Part shown: piece by piece, positions 11,202 to 21,769 of the stretch | Layout of the letters: the number at the start of each line of letters is the position of its first letter | How positions within the stretch are numbered: the stretch's first letter is position 1 | From: Tupaia tana | Lineage: Eukaryota > Chordata > Mammalia > Scandentia > Tupaiidae | Reading direction: 5' to 3' | NCBI GenBank assembly: GCA_026018925.1 | Contig: JAKSZU010000029.1 | Location: 10,515,378 to 10,579,377 of the forward strand | Length of the DNA: 64,000 nucleotides | The notes under the pieces: model-generated | The model's database searches: none | What the model saw: the letters and a program-made list of their open reading frames with translations, nothing else | What the model was told of the DNA's origin: nothing | Made by a program: the position numbers and the translations under genes

Positions 11202-11398
11202 ATGTGTTGACTTCTTTTCTTTCCCTCATCATCAGAAATTTTGGGAACACTAACTTTCCTCATTGTAATCATGCAGTATTTATATATTCACATATTGTTT
11301 GAAAACCAGACTAAATCTGAGAGGTGAGGGAGTGTATATAACATTGCTACATCTGTCTAGAACTCACAGTCCAGCTGGCAAAAATAACATGGAAATTA

Positions 11399-11689
11399 GG
11401 GACCAGCAGTTAGCGTAATGACTATGTTGCTGGACTCCCACATAGTCGACCGCGGTTCGCGTCCCAGACCTGGTGGCTTAAAACTCACGCCGGGTGCGTA
11501 TGCATGCGTGCCCAAAATCCCGAGAGGAGAATGGAGGAGAAGGGATTGCGGCATGACCATCCCCCCCGGGGAGGTGATTTCTCGCTTTCTGTCTCTCTGT
11601 CTCTCTCTGTTTGGCGAGTGCACGCGCCCTACAGCAAAAACAAACAAACAAACAAACAAACAACAAAAAAAAACTCTTAAAAAATAAAT
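11399..11689 (+). mobile_element. Young tRNA-derived SINE with (CAAA)n tail
   Basis: GGGACCAGCAGTTAGCG head. The exact repeat AAATAACATGGAAATTA flanks it (11382-11398 and 11690-11706). The tail is AACAAACAAACAAA... then AAATAAATA. Confidence 0.96.
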
Positions 11690-11763
11690 AAATAACATGG
11701 AAATTAAATAACATTGAGATGATAATCTCTACATGTAACTTAAGTTCATGGAACCGGTGTCTT

Positions 11764-12027
11764 TTTTTTTTTTTTTTTTGAGAGGTTTTCACTATAGGGC
11801 GCGTGCACTCGCCAGACAGACAGAGACATAGAGACAGAAAGTGAGAAATCACACCCCAGGGGGGATGGCCACGCCGCAATCCCTTCTCTTCCATTCTCCT
11901 CTCGGGATCTTGGGCATGCACGCACACATGCCCGGCGTGAGTTCTAAGCCACCGGGTCCGGGATGCGAACCGCTGTCGCCTACGTGGGAGTCCAGCGACA
12001 TAGCCATTACGCTAACTGCTGGTTCCC
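11764..12027 (-). mobile_element. Young tRNA-derived SINE
   Basis: Poly-T, GAGAGGTTTTCACTATAGGG to AACTGCTGGTTCCC. GAACCGGTGTCTTTT flanks both sides (11749-11763 and 12028-12042). It lies head to head with the next copy. Confidence 0.96.
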
Positions 12028-12115
12028 GAACCGGTGTCTTTTATCAGTAATAGCCAGGGGAAAAATGTTTATGAAGATAATGACACCAAGGAGTTCTTAA
12101 AGAATAGATGGAGTT

Positions 12116-12384
12116 GGGAACCAGCAGTTAGCGTAATGGCTATGTCGCTGGACTCCCACGTAGTCGACCGCGGTTCGCGTCTCGGACCCGGTGGCTTACA
12201 ACTCACGCCGGGCGCGTGTGCGTGCATACCCAAGATCCCGAGAGGAGAATGGAGGAGAAGGGATTGCGGCGTGACCATCCCCCCTGGGGGGTGATTTCTC
12301 GCTTTCTGTCTCTCTGTCTCTCTCTGTCTGTCTGGCGAGCGCACGCGCCCTATAGCGAAAAACCTCTCCAAAAAAAAAAAAAAA
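12116..12384 (+). mobile_element. Young tRNA-derived SINE, near consensus
   Basis: GGGAACCAGCAGTTAGCG head, CpG-rich and little diverged. AAGAATAGATGGAGTT occurs exactly at 12100-12115 and 12385-12400. Confidence 0.96.
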
Positions 12385-12400
12385 AAGAATAGATGGAGTT

Positions 12401-12745
12401 TTCCACATGTAAAAGGAGTTAAAAACTCCAGACAGACCAAGTAGACAGACTCATGCAAAGATAAGTGAATATGCAGTGCCTGAGGACTGATGCTTTGTCA
12501 ATGAACTTGCTTTGAAAGTCAAGTTCATTGTTTGAGAGATCCATGTGGGCAGTGACAGGACAGTGTGAAGATATTCTCAGAATCAAACCTTGTGAGTGAA
12601 GCTTCAGAATTTTAGGTTCATTCTCCAGTGGGGAACCAGTGTTGTAGAGTTAAACACTCAGCTTTGAAATGTAGATGAATTTCTCAGGATCAATATGAGT
12701 ATCACACCAATGAGGTGCCAGCTTACAAAGGCTGGAAGAGATGAC

Positions 12746-12776
<31 letters not shown>

Positions 12777-13080
12777 CAAAACAAAAAAACAAAACCTCAA
12801 AGTAATGCAACTGGGACCAGGGAGTTGGAGAAGGAATGAACACATCTGAGAGGAAAAATGATCAGTGTCATCTCTCCACCAGTGACAACCATCTACTTAC
12901 TAAAAAGAAGAAGGAATTATGCTAAGCTTTTTACATATATTTATTAATTTTATTGACCACCTTAGGAGTATGAATACCACTATCCCTTTATATAAGAGAA
13001 GATGTGAACATTTATATTGGCTTTGATGTTGAGTTTCTATACAAGTGATAAATGGTAGGCCCAAGCGCATCTTTTATTCC
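12401..13080. other. No gene recognised, includes an (AAAAC)n run
   Basis: Unique-like DNA with a CAAAA-type simple repeat at about 12747-12797. A possible decayed SINE head (GGGGAACCAGTGTTGTAGAGTTAAAC) at 12631 is too short to call. No coding evidence. Confidence 0.4.
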
Positions 13081-13086
13081 AAATGC

Positions 13087-13335
13087 CTTTTTTTTTTTTT
13101 GCTATAGAGCACGTGCACTCTCCAAAAAGACAGAGACAGAGAGATAGAAAGAGAGAAATCACCCCCCAGGGCGATGGCCACGCCACAATCCCTTCTCCTC
13201 CATTCTCCCCTCAGGATCTTGGGCATGCATACACACGCACCCAGTGTGAGTTTAAGCCACCGGGTCCGGGACTTGAACTGCAGTCAACTACATGAGAGTC
13301 CAGTGACATAACCATTACATTAACTGCTGATCCCT
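13087..13335 (-). mobile_element. Young tRNA-derived SINE
   Basis: T run, GCTATAGAGCACGTGC to AACTGCTGATCCC. CCAAATGC(C)TTTTT flanks both ends as target-site duplication. Slightly shortened 3' end. Confidence 0.93.
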
Positions 13336-13380
13336 CCAAATGCTTTTTATTTACTATCATTCAGAAAAGTCTTTTACCAC

Positions 13381-13652
13381 GGGAACCAGCAGTTAGCGTA
13401 ATGGCTATGTCGCTGGACTCCCATGTAGTCGACCGCAGTTCGCGTCCCGGACCCGGTGGCTTAAAACTCACGCTGGGCGCGTGTGCGTGTGTACCCAAGA
13501 TCCCAAGAGGAAAATGGAGGAGAAGGGATTGCAGCGTGATCATCCCCCCGGGGGGTGATTTCTCGCTTTCTGTCTCTATGTCTCTCTCTCTGTCTGTCTG
13601 GCGAGCGCACATGCCCTATAACGAAAAAAACCTCTCCAAAAAAAAAAAAAAA
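13381..13652 (+). mobile_element. Young tRNA-derived SINE
   Basis: GGGAACCAGCAGTTAGCG head. AGAAAAGTCTTTTACCA occurs on both sides (13363-13379 and 13653-13669). Confidence 0.95.
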
Positions 13653-13862
13653 AGAAAAGTCTTTTACCATTACATATTTTACCCCCTGCTATATTTATTG
13701 TACTTTGTATTTTTCTTCTTGTGTATTATTGGTTTATTTCTTTTGTTCATTTTTCTCTGGGGGTATTCTATCTGTCAGGTATTTTGGCATTATAACATAT
13801 TATTTCTTTTTCCTTCACATAATTTTTCCTGCTTTGTTATTTCTGGGCTTCAATAATATTTT

Positions 13863-14124
13863 TTTTTTTTTTGGAGAGTTTTTCGCTATAGGGCGCGTGC
13901 GCTCGCCAGACAGACAGAGAGAGACAGAGAGATAGAAAGCGAGAAATCACCCCCCCAGGGGGGATGGCCACGCCGCAATCCCTTCTCCTCCATTCTCCTC
14001 TCGGGATCTTGGGCACGCACACACACGCACTCGGCATGAGTTTAAGCCACCGGGTCCGAGACTCGAACCGCGGTCGACTACATGGGAGTCCAGCGACATA
14101 GCCATTATGCTAACTGCTGGTCCC
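13863..14124 (-). mobile_element. Young tRNA-derived SINE
   Basis: Poly-T, GGAGAGTTTTTCGCTATAGGG to AACTGCTGGTCCC. TGGGCTTCAATAATATTT is duplicated on both sides. Confidence 0.96.
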
Positions 14125-14180
14125 TGGGCTTCAATAATATTTAACCAAATTTGGCATACTTTCAGAATCAAGGAAGTTTT

Positions 14181-14448
14181 CTTTTTTTTTTTTTTTTGGA
14201 GAGATTTTCGTTATAGGGCACGTGCACTCGCCAGAAAGACAGAGAGAGACAGAGAGACAGAAAGCAAGAAATCAGCTCCCAGGGGGGATGGCCACGCCGC
14301 AATCTCTTCTCCTCCGTTCTCCTCTCGGGATCTTGGGCACGCACGCACACGCGCCCAGCGTGAGTTTAAGCCGCCGGGTCCGGAACTTGAACTGCGGTCA
14401 ACTACATGGGAGTCCAGCGACATAGCCATTACACTAACTGCTGGTCCC
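14181..14448 (-). mobile_element. Young tRNA-derived SINE
   Basis: Poly-T, GGAGAGATTTTCGTTATAGGG to AACTGCTGGTCCC, with a related AGAAAGCTTTCTTT / AGGAAGTTTTCTTT pair at the ends. It is the eighth copy within about 4.3 kb. Confidence 0.94.
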
Positions 14449-15140
14449 AAGAAAGCTTTCTTTATCTCAGTCTCTCAGAACCACCTAAGTATCTCAGACC
14501 GTTTTCCCCGTCAGCCCATTTCATGAATCTCTTTCTGTTTACTCAGCAGATTTTTTAAAGTATATGTTTTTTAAATACAGTGCACAAAATGGTCATGGAA
14601 AAAGGGACACTTATGTGTACATATCAATTGGAAGCTTCCCAATGAGAATCTTGCTACTTCTTCTACTTTCTTAGAGCGCTACATTGATAGTAGGCTAGGA
14701 CAACATGTTAGAGATTGATTTTGAGCATCTTGAAGTTTCAGCAGCAGCAAGCCTTTCATTCCTCAATACACCCTGACACTGTCTCATTGGCCACTCTCCT
14801 GCTCCTTCCCTTCTACACAATAGATTATGTTTTGTGCCTTTTGTTTTCTGAAACAAGTACTTTCTCTTCAGGCCTTTGCATTGGTACTTTAGCTAAAGCA
14901 CCACACTTCCACATGTAATCTTCTAGCTACTGAGCCCTGTTTCCCTGGAGGTCTCTCTTCAAATGTCACCATGCTTGCTGATCTTACATAGAAACCCCCC
15001 AAAATGCCACCCCCATCCACTGTCTCCTTTCTCCATGTTCTCATTTTCTTCTAAGCACAAATTCTTATCTGACATGTTATCTGATTATTTCTTTTTTATT
15101 ATAATATTTAAAGAGTTATTTCTCTAATTTTTACTTATTA
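14449..15140. other. No gene recognised
   Basis: Unique-like DNA with moderate GC. Open frames of up to 67 codons exist, but no protein family is recognisable. Confidence 0.4.
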
Positions 15141-15149
15141 TTACTGTTA

Positions 15150-15303
15150 TTAAATTTGCTATAGGGCACATGCACTCACAAGAGAGAGAGAGATAGCTAG
15201 AGAGAGCAGGAAAGCACAAAAACAAACCTTCAGGTCCAGACTCTAACCAAAGTCAGCCCTGTGGGAGTCCAGAACCTGAACCACCATGCCACCTGACAGC
15301 TCC
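15150..15303 (-). mobile_element. Old short-type tRNA SINE
   Basis: TTTGCTATAGGGCACATGCACTCAC, GAGAGAGAGATAG region, then CCTGAACCACCATGCCACCTGACAGCTCC. Short body and diverged head, with an ATTATTACT-type tail complement before it. Confidence 0.78.
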
Positions 15304-15507
15304 TTTATTATAATTTTTCATTGACTTCTAAGCGTAGTACCTGTTTCTGGGTGAGAGTGTAGTTTCTAAATACATATATAATAATCAAATAAGGGCAATA
15401 GACATATTCATCATCTCAAAAATGTATTATTCTTCATACTGTGAACATTTAAGTTTCCTTAAGCTATTTTGAAAAATACACTAAACTGTCAGCAACTAAA
15501 ATTGCTC

Positions 15508-15762
15508 GGGATCAGCAATTAGCATAATGGCTATATCTCTGGACTCCCATGTAGTCAACTGCAGTTCACATCCCGGACCTAGTGGCTTAAAACTCATGCC
15601 GGGCGTGTGTGTGGGCATGCCCAATATTCCGGGAGGACGGTGGAGGAGAAGGGATTGTGGTGTGGTCATCCCCCAGAGGGTGATTTCTTGCTTTCCGTCT
15701 CTCTGTCTGGTGAGCACATGTGCCCTATAGCAAAAACCTCTCTAAAAACTAAATAAATTTTA
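15508..15762 (+). mobile_element. Young tRNA-derived SINE, slightly diverged
   Basis: GGGATCAGCAATTAGCATAATGG head. The body lacks one CTCTCTGT unit. AAAATTGCTC flanks both ends. Confidence 0.92.
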
Positions 15763-15771
15763 AAAATTGCT

Positions 15772-16216
15772 CTACACTGCTATAGAACCCTAGAACTCCT
15801 TCCAGGTAGATGCTTGCTCTCTTGTTTTTTATTATTTCTCCATGAGTTCATTTCTTTTCCATCACTGAATATTAAATGCTTTAAGTTTTCATAAGACTAT
15901 ATGCATAATCCAAACAGTGACTGAACATGGTAGACACTCTATTTCACTCAAATGGATGGAAGAATTTCTTACTGAAACACATAATACAGGACCTCTTGGG
16001 TAAATTTGAGAATGGTAAGGGATTCTAAGTTAGAGTTTTATCCTAGGAGTCAGGGGTACATTAAAAAAGAGAAAAAATACACAAAATACAAATTTCTTTT
16101 TTAATATATATTTTGTTATGTTTTATACATTCAATCACTATAACATTACAGCATGCGAAATAAATTTTCCCAGCGTGAATATATTGTATATTAGTCTAGT
16201 TAAAGATATCATCATA
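15772..16216. other. No gene recognised
   Basis: AT-rich DNA. The part at 16090-16195 (ATTCAATCACTATAACATTACAGCATGC...) resembles minus-strand L1 3' untranslated sequence seen elsewhere in the window. Nothing coding. Confidence 0.4.
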
Positions 16217-16476
16217 GGGACCAGCAGTTAGTGTAATGGCTATGTTGCTGAACTCCCATGAAGTTGACTGCGGTTCGAGTCCCGGACCTGGTGACTTAAA
16301 CTCACACCGGGCACATGCGTGCCCAAGATCCTGAGAGGAGAATGGAGGAGAAGAGATTGCAGTGTGGCCATCCCCCAGTCCCCCACTGGGGTGTGATTTC
16401 TCACTTTCTGTCTCTCTGTCTCTCTCTGTCTTTCTGGCGAGCACACGGGCCCTATAGCAAAAACCTCTAAAAAAAG
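16217..16476 (+). mobile_element. Young tRNA-derived SINE
   Basis: GGGACCAGCAGTTAGTG head with GGTTCGAGTCCCGG box. A few bases are missing around the GGGCACATGCGTGCCC part. Confidence 0.93.
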
Positions 16477-17560
16477 ATACATATTATATTCATACACATT
16501 ATATTCGACAGATAATATTCCATTTTTGTGACCCTTAAATGTTTTCTTTTTCTCCTTGATTCTCTTCCTCTTACCCTTCTCTATTTCCCATCCTCCTGCC
16601 ACACTGTCTCTAATATCCACAATTGTTCTTCATGCTTTCATACCTTTCAATCTTTCAGTTTCTGCCAGAGAGTGCATTCAGTATATACTGACTTGGAACA
16701 TACAATGACTTTCTTTATTAGTCTGGTTTACTTTGCTTAGCACTAAATCTTCCATACTCATCCACTTTTTATCAGATGCAAGGGTCTCATTGTTTTTGAT
16801 GACTGAGTAGTATTCTGTAGTGTATATGTGCCACACTTTTTCAATCCATTCATAAGTTTGTGGACATTTGGGCCAATTCCATCACTTAGAAATTGTGAAT
16901 TAGGGAGAAAAAATAGAGTAAAACATTTGTGGGACACATAAATGGTTCTTACCTATTGATGATGATGTGTATAGTATTCTCAACTAGAATGGTCTGAGGT
17001 GTATTTCATGTTGGGTAAATTATCTTTACAAGCTAAATGAGGTATAGCGATTAAATGTATAATAATATTTATTAATAATAAAAGTAATTGTGAATAATAC
17101 TGCAAAAACATGGATGTGCAAGTACTTTCTGACAGAGTACATTTGTATCCTTTGGGTAGATACCTAGCAGTAAAATTGCTGAGTCATACGGCAGTTCTAT
17201 TTGTAGGTCTTTGAGAAACCTCCATGTTGTTATCCACAGTGGCTGTACAAATTTACATTCCCATGAACAGTGTAGGAGAGTTACCCTTTCACCACACCCT
17301 AGCCAGCACTTATCTTTTATTATTTCTTAAATCTTTGCCATTCGTACTGGGGTTAGGTGGTATCTCATTGTGGTTTTGATTTATATCTCCCTTATGATAA
17401 GGAATGTTGAGCATTTTTTTTCATATGCTTTTGGCTGTTCATATGTCTTCCTTAAACAGTTGTCTTCAACTCATTTGTCCATCTTTTAATTGGGTTGATC
17501 AATTTTTTTCTTCCAGATAAGCTGCTTGAGTTTTCTGTATATTCTGGTTATCAATCCCTT
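16477..17560 (-). mobile_element. LINE-1 ORF2 3' part and 3' UTR, minus strand
   Basis: The minus strand reads into L1 ORF2 C-terminal and 3' sequence. On the plus strand the telltale stretches are GATGACTGAGTAGTATTCTGTAGTG, CCAATTCCATC and AGCAGTAAAATTGCTGAGTCATACGG. It is broken by stops and by a nested 3'-end insertion at 16901-17085. It ends about 120 bp before the OR7 coding region. Confidence 0.88.
16901..17085 (+). mobile_element. Short 5'-truncated L1 3' UTR insertion nested in older L1
   Basis: A 185-bp plus-strand L1 3' end (TGATGATGATGTGTATAGTATTCTC ... GATTAAATGTATAATAA) sits between two copies of AATTGTGAAT (16891-16900 and 17086-17095). Removing it restores continuous minus-strand L1 sequence. 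Confidence 0.9.
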
Positions 17561-17650
17561 TTCTGAGACTTAGTCTGAAAATGTCTTGAATACAAAATAA
17601 AAGTGGTAGTGCCTAAATTACGTGAAAATTGAGTGAAAATTAGTCATGTT

Positions 17651-17667
17651 TCTGTTCTTTCTCTTAG
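17651..17667 (+). promoter_or_regulatory. Predicted 3' splice site before the OR7 coding exon
   Basis: Pyrimidine tract TCTGTTCTTTCTCTTAG ends 16 bp before the ancestral start codon. Odorant receptor genes usually have a non-coding exon spliced close to the start codon, so the position fits. Two ATGs (17673 and 17697), both out of frame, follow before the first in-frame ATG. Confidence 0.55.
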
Positions 17668-18655
17668 GAGTCATGTCCTCCAAATCGAACCAAGGAATGA
17701 TACAAGAATTTCTGAATTTCTTCTGCTTGGACTTTCAGAAGAGCCAAAGATGCAGTCCCTTATGTTTGGGCTTTTCCTCTCTATGTATTTGATCACTGTA
17801 GTTGGAAACCTGCTCATCATCCTGGCCACCATCACAGACTCCCACCTGCACACGCCCATGTACTTCTTCCTCTCCAACCTGTCCTTTGTAGACATCTGTT
17901 TCACCTCCACCACTGTCCCAAAGATGCTGCTGAATATACAGACACAGACCAAAGCCATTACCTATGCAGGCTGCATCACCCAGATGTACTTTTTTCTATT
18001 CCTTGCAGTGTTGGACATTTTTCTGCTGACTGTGATGGCCTATGACCGGTATGTGGCCATCTGTCACCCCCTGCACTACACAGTCATTATGAACCCCTGG
18101 CTTTGTGTGTTACTGGTTATGGTGTCTTGGCTCATGAGTGTCCTAAATTCCTTATTACAAAGCTTAATGGTGCTGTGGCTGTCCTTCTGTACACATGTGG
18201 AAATCCCCCACTTTTTCTGTGAACTTAATCAGGTGGTCCACCTTGCTTGTTCTGACACCTTTATTAATGACATGGTGATCTACTTTACAGCTGTGTTGCT
18301 GGGTGGTGGTCCCCTCAGTGGAATCCTTTACTCTTACTCTAAGATAGTCTCTGCCATACGTGCAATCTCATCAGCTGAAGGAAAGTATAAAGCTTTTTCC
18401 ACCTGTGCATCTCACCTCTCAGTTGTCTCCTTGTTTTATTGTACAAGCATGGGTGTGTATATTAGTTCAGCTGCTACCCACAACTCACAGTCAAGTGCAA
18501 CAGCTTCAGTGTTATATGCTGTGGTCACACCCATGCTGAACCCCTTCATCTACAGTCTGAGGAATAAAGACATTAAAAGGGCTCTGAGAAGATTCTTTGG
18601 GAGGGAACCTATTAAAGGATCAACTGTACTGAGACTGAAGACATGCCCTCATTAG
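17668..18655 (+). CDS. Olfactory receptor, family 7 (OR7A/OR7C/OR7D-like), start codon altered
   Basis: Odorant-binding class A G-protein-coupled receptor of the olfactory neuron membrane, coupling to Golf. From the usual start position (17684) it has 323 residues and no internal stop. Visible in order: the NDT glycosylation site; TM1 with [23 protein letters not shown]3 end with [16 protein letters not shown]; the long second extracellular loop with its cysteines around [28 protein letters not shown]; and TM7 with [29 protein letters not shown] and GISEF-like N-terminal wording place it in family OR7. The expected initiator in the -EPRNDT context is ATC at 17684-17686. The in-frame extension upstream begins with GTG, not ATG, and the first in-frame ATG is at 17750. 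A good splice acceptor (TTCTTTCTCTTAG) ends at 17667, where OR genes usually have their 5' UTR intron, so exon 2 is given from there. It is either start-lost, or rescued by an in-frame ATG in an upstream exon or by the downstream ATG. Confidence 0.9.
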
Positions 18656-19384
18656 CGGGATTCAAATCATCAGAAGTGGAAATGATCTAAATCTGATTAG
18701 ACTATGGAAACGGAACTGTTTCTTCTGTTTAATCTTCTGGAGCTTCCATGACATTGATTTCAACTTCTTTATATAAGTTAAGTATCTCATTTTATTGTTT
18801 TCTGATATGCCTGATATCAAGAAACATTTTTCTTTATCCCATTTTTGTATTTTTGCAGGTTGATCTTACCCATTGCTCAGAAATACTTGGAAATTCTCAT
18901 GTATTTCATGGAACAAAATAGATTTCATAGAAATAATTTCTTCCTTAAGACATATACTGAGTAATTTTTCTTTTATTCTATTAAGAAAAATTACACATTA
19001 TACTTTCGTTATGGAAACAAAATAAGGATTTTAACAATGAAGATCTTTATATAATTTTATGTCAGGAGAACATCTGAGACCACAGTTTTTAAGTTTTGTG
19101 TCCACCATTAATTAGTATATTACTATCTCAACTGTTCTTCCTTATCATGTAGAGTTAATGCCAATTCATTTTATAACTTGCCATGGGTTATTCTTTTCTT
19201 TTTTTTATGAATTTTTAATTTATAGTTAATCATTGTATATCTTTACCCAGCATGAATATACTGCAATTAGTCAAGTCATAGATATTACCCTACAAATTAT
19301 CATCAACAGATCAACAGATAACTTTTTATTTTTGACTGAAACAAAAATGAAAAGTTTATTCTTATCTTTAGGATCCTGTTTCTT
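18656..19384. other. 3' flank of the OR7 gene
   Basis: Probably contains the 3' UTR, but no polyadenylation signal can be assigned with certainty. Diverged matches to 2900-3110 and 3775-3960 are visible. Confidence 0.45.
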
Positions 19385-19653
19385 TTTTTTTTTTTTGAGA
19401 GAGGTTTTTTTGCTACAGGGCACGTGCGCTCGCCAGACAGACAGAGAGAAACATAGAGACAGAAAGCAAGAAATCACCCCCCAGGGGGGACGGTCTTGCT
19501 GCAATCCCTTCTCCTCCATTCTCCTCTTGGGATCTTGGGCACGCACGCACACATGCCCGGCGTTAGTTTTAAGCCACCGGGTCCGGGACACGAACCGCAG
19601 TCGACTACGTGGGAGTCCAGCGACATAGCCGTTACGCTAACTGCTGGTTCCCA
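19385..19653 (-). mobile_element. Young tRNA-derived SINE
   Basis: Poly-T, GAGAGAGGTTTTTTTGCTACAGGG to AACTGCTGGTTCCC. AGGATCCTGTTTCTT is duplicated at both ends. Confidence 0.95.
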
Positions 19654-19965
19654 GGATCCTGTTTCTTATTCAGCCCAGTGTCGACAGTGTCTATATAGTC
19701 ACTGATAGAAACAGATTGTTATTTACATGACTCCAAGTGTAGTATAAATGGAAAAATAAATTTGAATAAATGGTTTATGTTTATTTGGCCTTAGAGCAGA
19801 GATTAATTTAAATATTATACAACCAATTTTAAACTGTATATCATATTACTATATAAAATATTTTTATTGTGTTTATCTATTTATTCAAGTATGGAAGATT
19901 TGTGTCCATGAATAAAGAGAGATATTTATTGTAGTGTAGTATGTGCTCATTTATTTTCTCTTTCT

Positions 19966-20228
19966 TTTTTTTTTTTTTTTTTTTTTTTTTTTGAGAGGTT
20001 TCTGCTATAGGGCACGTGTACTCACCAAAAAGACAGACAGAAAGTGAGAAATCACCTCACAGGGGGGCTGGCCACACTGCAATCCCTTCTCCTGCATTCT
20101 CCTCTCGGGATCCTGGGCACATGCGTAGATGTGCCCAGCGTGAGTTTAAGCCATTGGGTCCAGGACTTGAACTGTGGTCAACTACATGGGAGTCTAGCAC
20201 CGTAGCCATTATGCCAACTGCTGGTCCC
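19966..20228 (-). mobile_element. Young tRNA-derived SINE
   Basis: A T run of about 27, GAGAGGTTTCTGCTATAGGG to AACTGCTGGTCCC. The CTCTCTGTCT part is shortened. Confidence 0.92.
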
Positions 20229-20662
20229 TGTTTTCTCTTTTATTATGGATTTATCTTCCTATTTCTGCTTGAAAATTTCAAGTGCTGACTACATGTGTGA
20301 CCATTGTTTTAAATAAAACATCTTCCATTTTACTAAATTTTGCCAGAATCATCAAGGGGCCATAAGAAAAATATCAATAGAATCTATTTTGTATATTCCT
20401 TTTAGTCAAAAATCTTTGCAATCTTCATGATGAAAACATTCCTCACATGTAATCTTGAATTCCCATCAAGTCTTGTGATTCAGGGTGTCTTGTTTTCCTA
20501 AACAAAAAAAAGCTTATTTTTTCAACTTCTTGTTACTTGGAACAAAATTTCAGTACAGGTTACTCTTGTCAATCTTCTAAAATAAATTTGTATAATAGCA
20601 AATAATACAAATCAGAGATAAAATAAAATTGATATTAGAAGAACAATATAAAAAAATTCAAC
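20229..20662. other. No gene recognised, OR flank duplication
   Basis: AT-rich. TTTGCAATCTTCATGATGAAAACA near 20413 parallels TTTTTGATCTTCATAATAACACG near 4722, continuing the paralogous series. Confidence 0.4.
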
Positions 20663-20664
20663 AA

Positions 20665-20880
20665 GGGCCAACTGGTGCTGTAGTGACGGTACTTGGATCC
20701 CACATGGTCAACTATGATGTTTGAGGGGTGTGAAAAACATGCTGGGTGTGTGTGCCTATGTACCCAAAATTCTGAGAGAAGAATGGATTGTGGCATGGTC
20801 ATTTACTCCTCATGGGACATGTTTTCTTATGTCTCCCCTACCCCCCCAATCTCACTCTGGTGAATACACATACATTAAAC
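20665..20880 (+). mobile_element. Older tRNA-derived SINE, strongly diverged
   Basis: GGGCCAACTGGTGCTGTAGTGACGG head, CCCACATGGTCAACTATGATG, then CCAAAATTCTGAGAGAAGAATGG, a shortened body and CTCTGGTGAATACACATAC. Many gaps. Confidence 0.75.
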
Positions 20881-20884
20881 AATT

Positions 20885-21131
20885 TTTTTGAGAGGTTTTG
20901 CTATAGGGCACATGCACTCGCCAGAAAGACAGAGAGAAACAGAGATAAAGCGAGAGATCATCCCCCAGGGGGATAGCCACACCCCAATATCTTCTCCTCC
21001 ATTCTCCTCTCAGGATCTTGGGCACACACACACATACGCCCGGCATGAGTTCAAGCCACCAGATCTGGGACTCGAACTGCAGTCAACTACATAGAGTCCA
21101 GCGACGTAGCCATTATGCTAACTGCTGGTCC
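20885..21131 (-). mobile_element. Young tRNA-derived SINE
   Basis: TTTTTTTGAGAGGTTTTGCTATAGGG to AACTGCTGGTCC. It was inserted at the end of the older SINE just before it; a TAAACAAT motif stands on both sides. Confidence 0.92.
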
Positions 21132-21171
21132 TACCCTAAACAATGTTTTGAAAAATGTTCAAAAAATAATC

Positions 21172-21460
21172 TTTTTTTTTCAAGTTTGCTATTGGGCATA
21201 TGCACTTATTGGAAATAAACAGAGAAAGAAAGAGGAGAGAGAGAGAGAGAGAAAAAAGAGAGAGACATAGGGAGAGAAAGCACCCTCCATGGGGGCGGCC
21301 ATACTACAATCCCTTCTCCTCCATTCTATTCTTGGGATTTTGGACGTGCATGCCCATGCATCCAGAGTGCTTTTCTAGCTGCCAGGCCCAGGACTTGAAC
21401 TGGGCAGTTGGTCTTATGGGATTCAGCTTCCTCAACCACCATGCTACCAAATGGTCCTGA
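21172..21460 (-). mobile_element. Older tRNA-derived SINE
   Basis: T-rich, AAGTTTGCTATTGGGCATATGC, long GAGAGA stretch, CATGGGGGCGGCC, CAATCCCTTCTCCTCC, ending CCACCATGCTACCAAATGGTCC. Full length but diverged. Confidence 0.85.
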
Positions 21461-21489
21461 AGAACAGATTGTTAAAAAGATGAAATCAA

Positions 21490-21757
21490 GGGACCAGCAG
21501 TTAGCATAATGGCTATGTCGCTGGACTCCCACGTAGTCGACCACGGTTCGAGTCCCAGACCCGGTGGCTTAAACTCACGCCAGGCACATGTGCATGCGTG
21601 CCCAAGATCCCAAGAGGAGAATGGAGGAGAAGGGATTGTGGCGTGGCCATCCACTCTGGGGGGTGATTTCTCACTTTCTATCTCTCTGTCTCTCTCTGTC
21701 TGTCTGGCGAGCGAATGCGCCCTATAGCAAAAAAACCTCTCCATAAAAAGAAAAAAA
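21490..21757 (+). mobile_element. Young tRNA-derived SINE
   Basis: GGGACCAGCAGTTAGCATAATGG head with GGTTCGAGTCCC box. AAGATGAAATCAA on both sides marks the target-site duplication. Confidence 0.95.
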
Positions 21758-21769
21758 AAGATGAAATCA

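Noticed and set aside
13401-13935. Overlapping plus-strand frames of 126-151 codons
   Set aside because: They start in SINE sequence and run into AT-rich DNA. The repeated wording is shared by dozens of SINE copies.
17671-17958. 95-codon minus-strand frame
   Set aside because: Antisense shadow of the OR7 gene.
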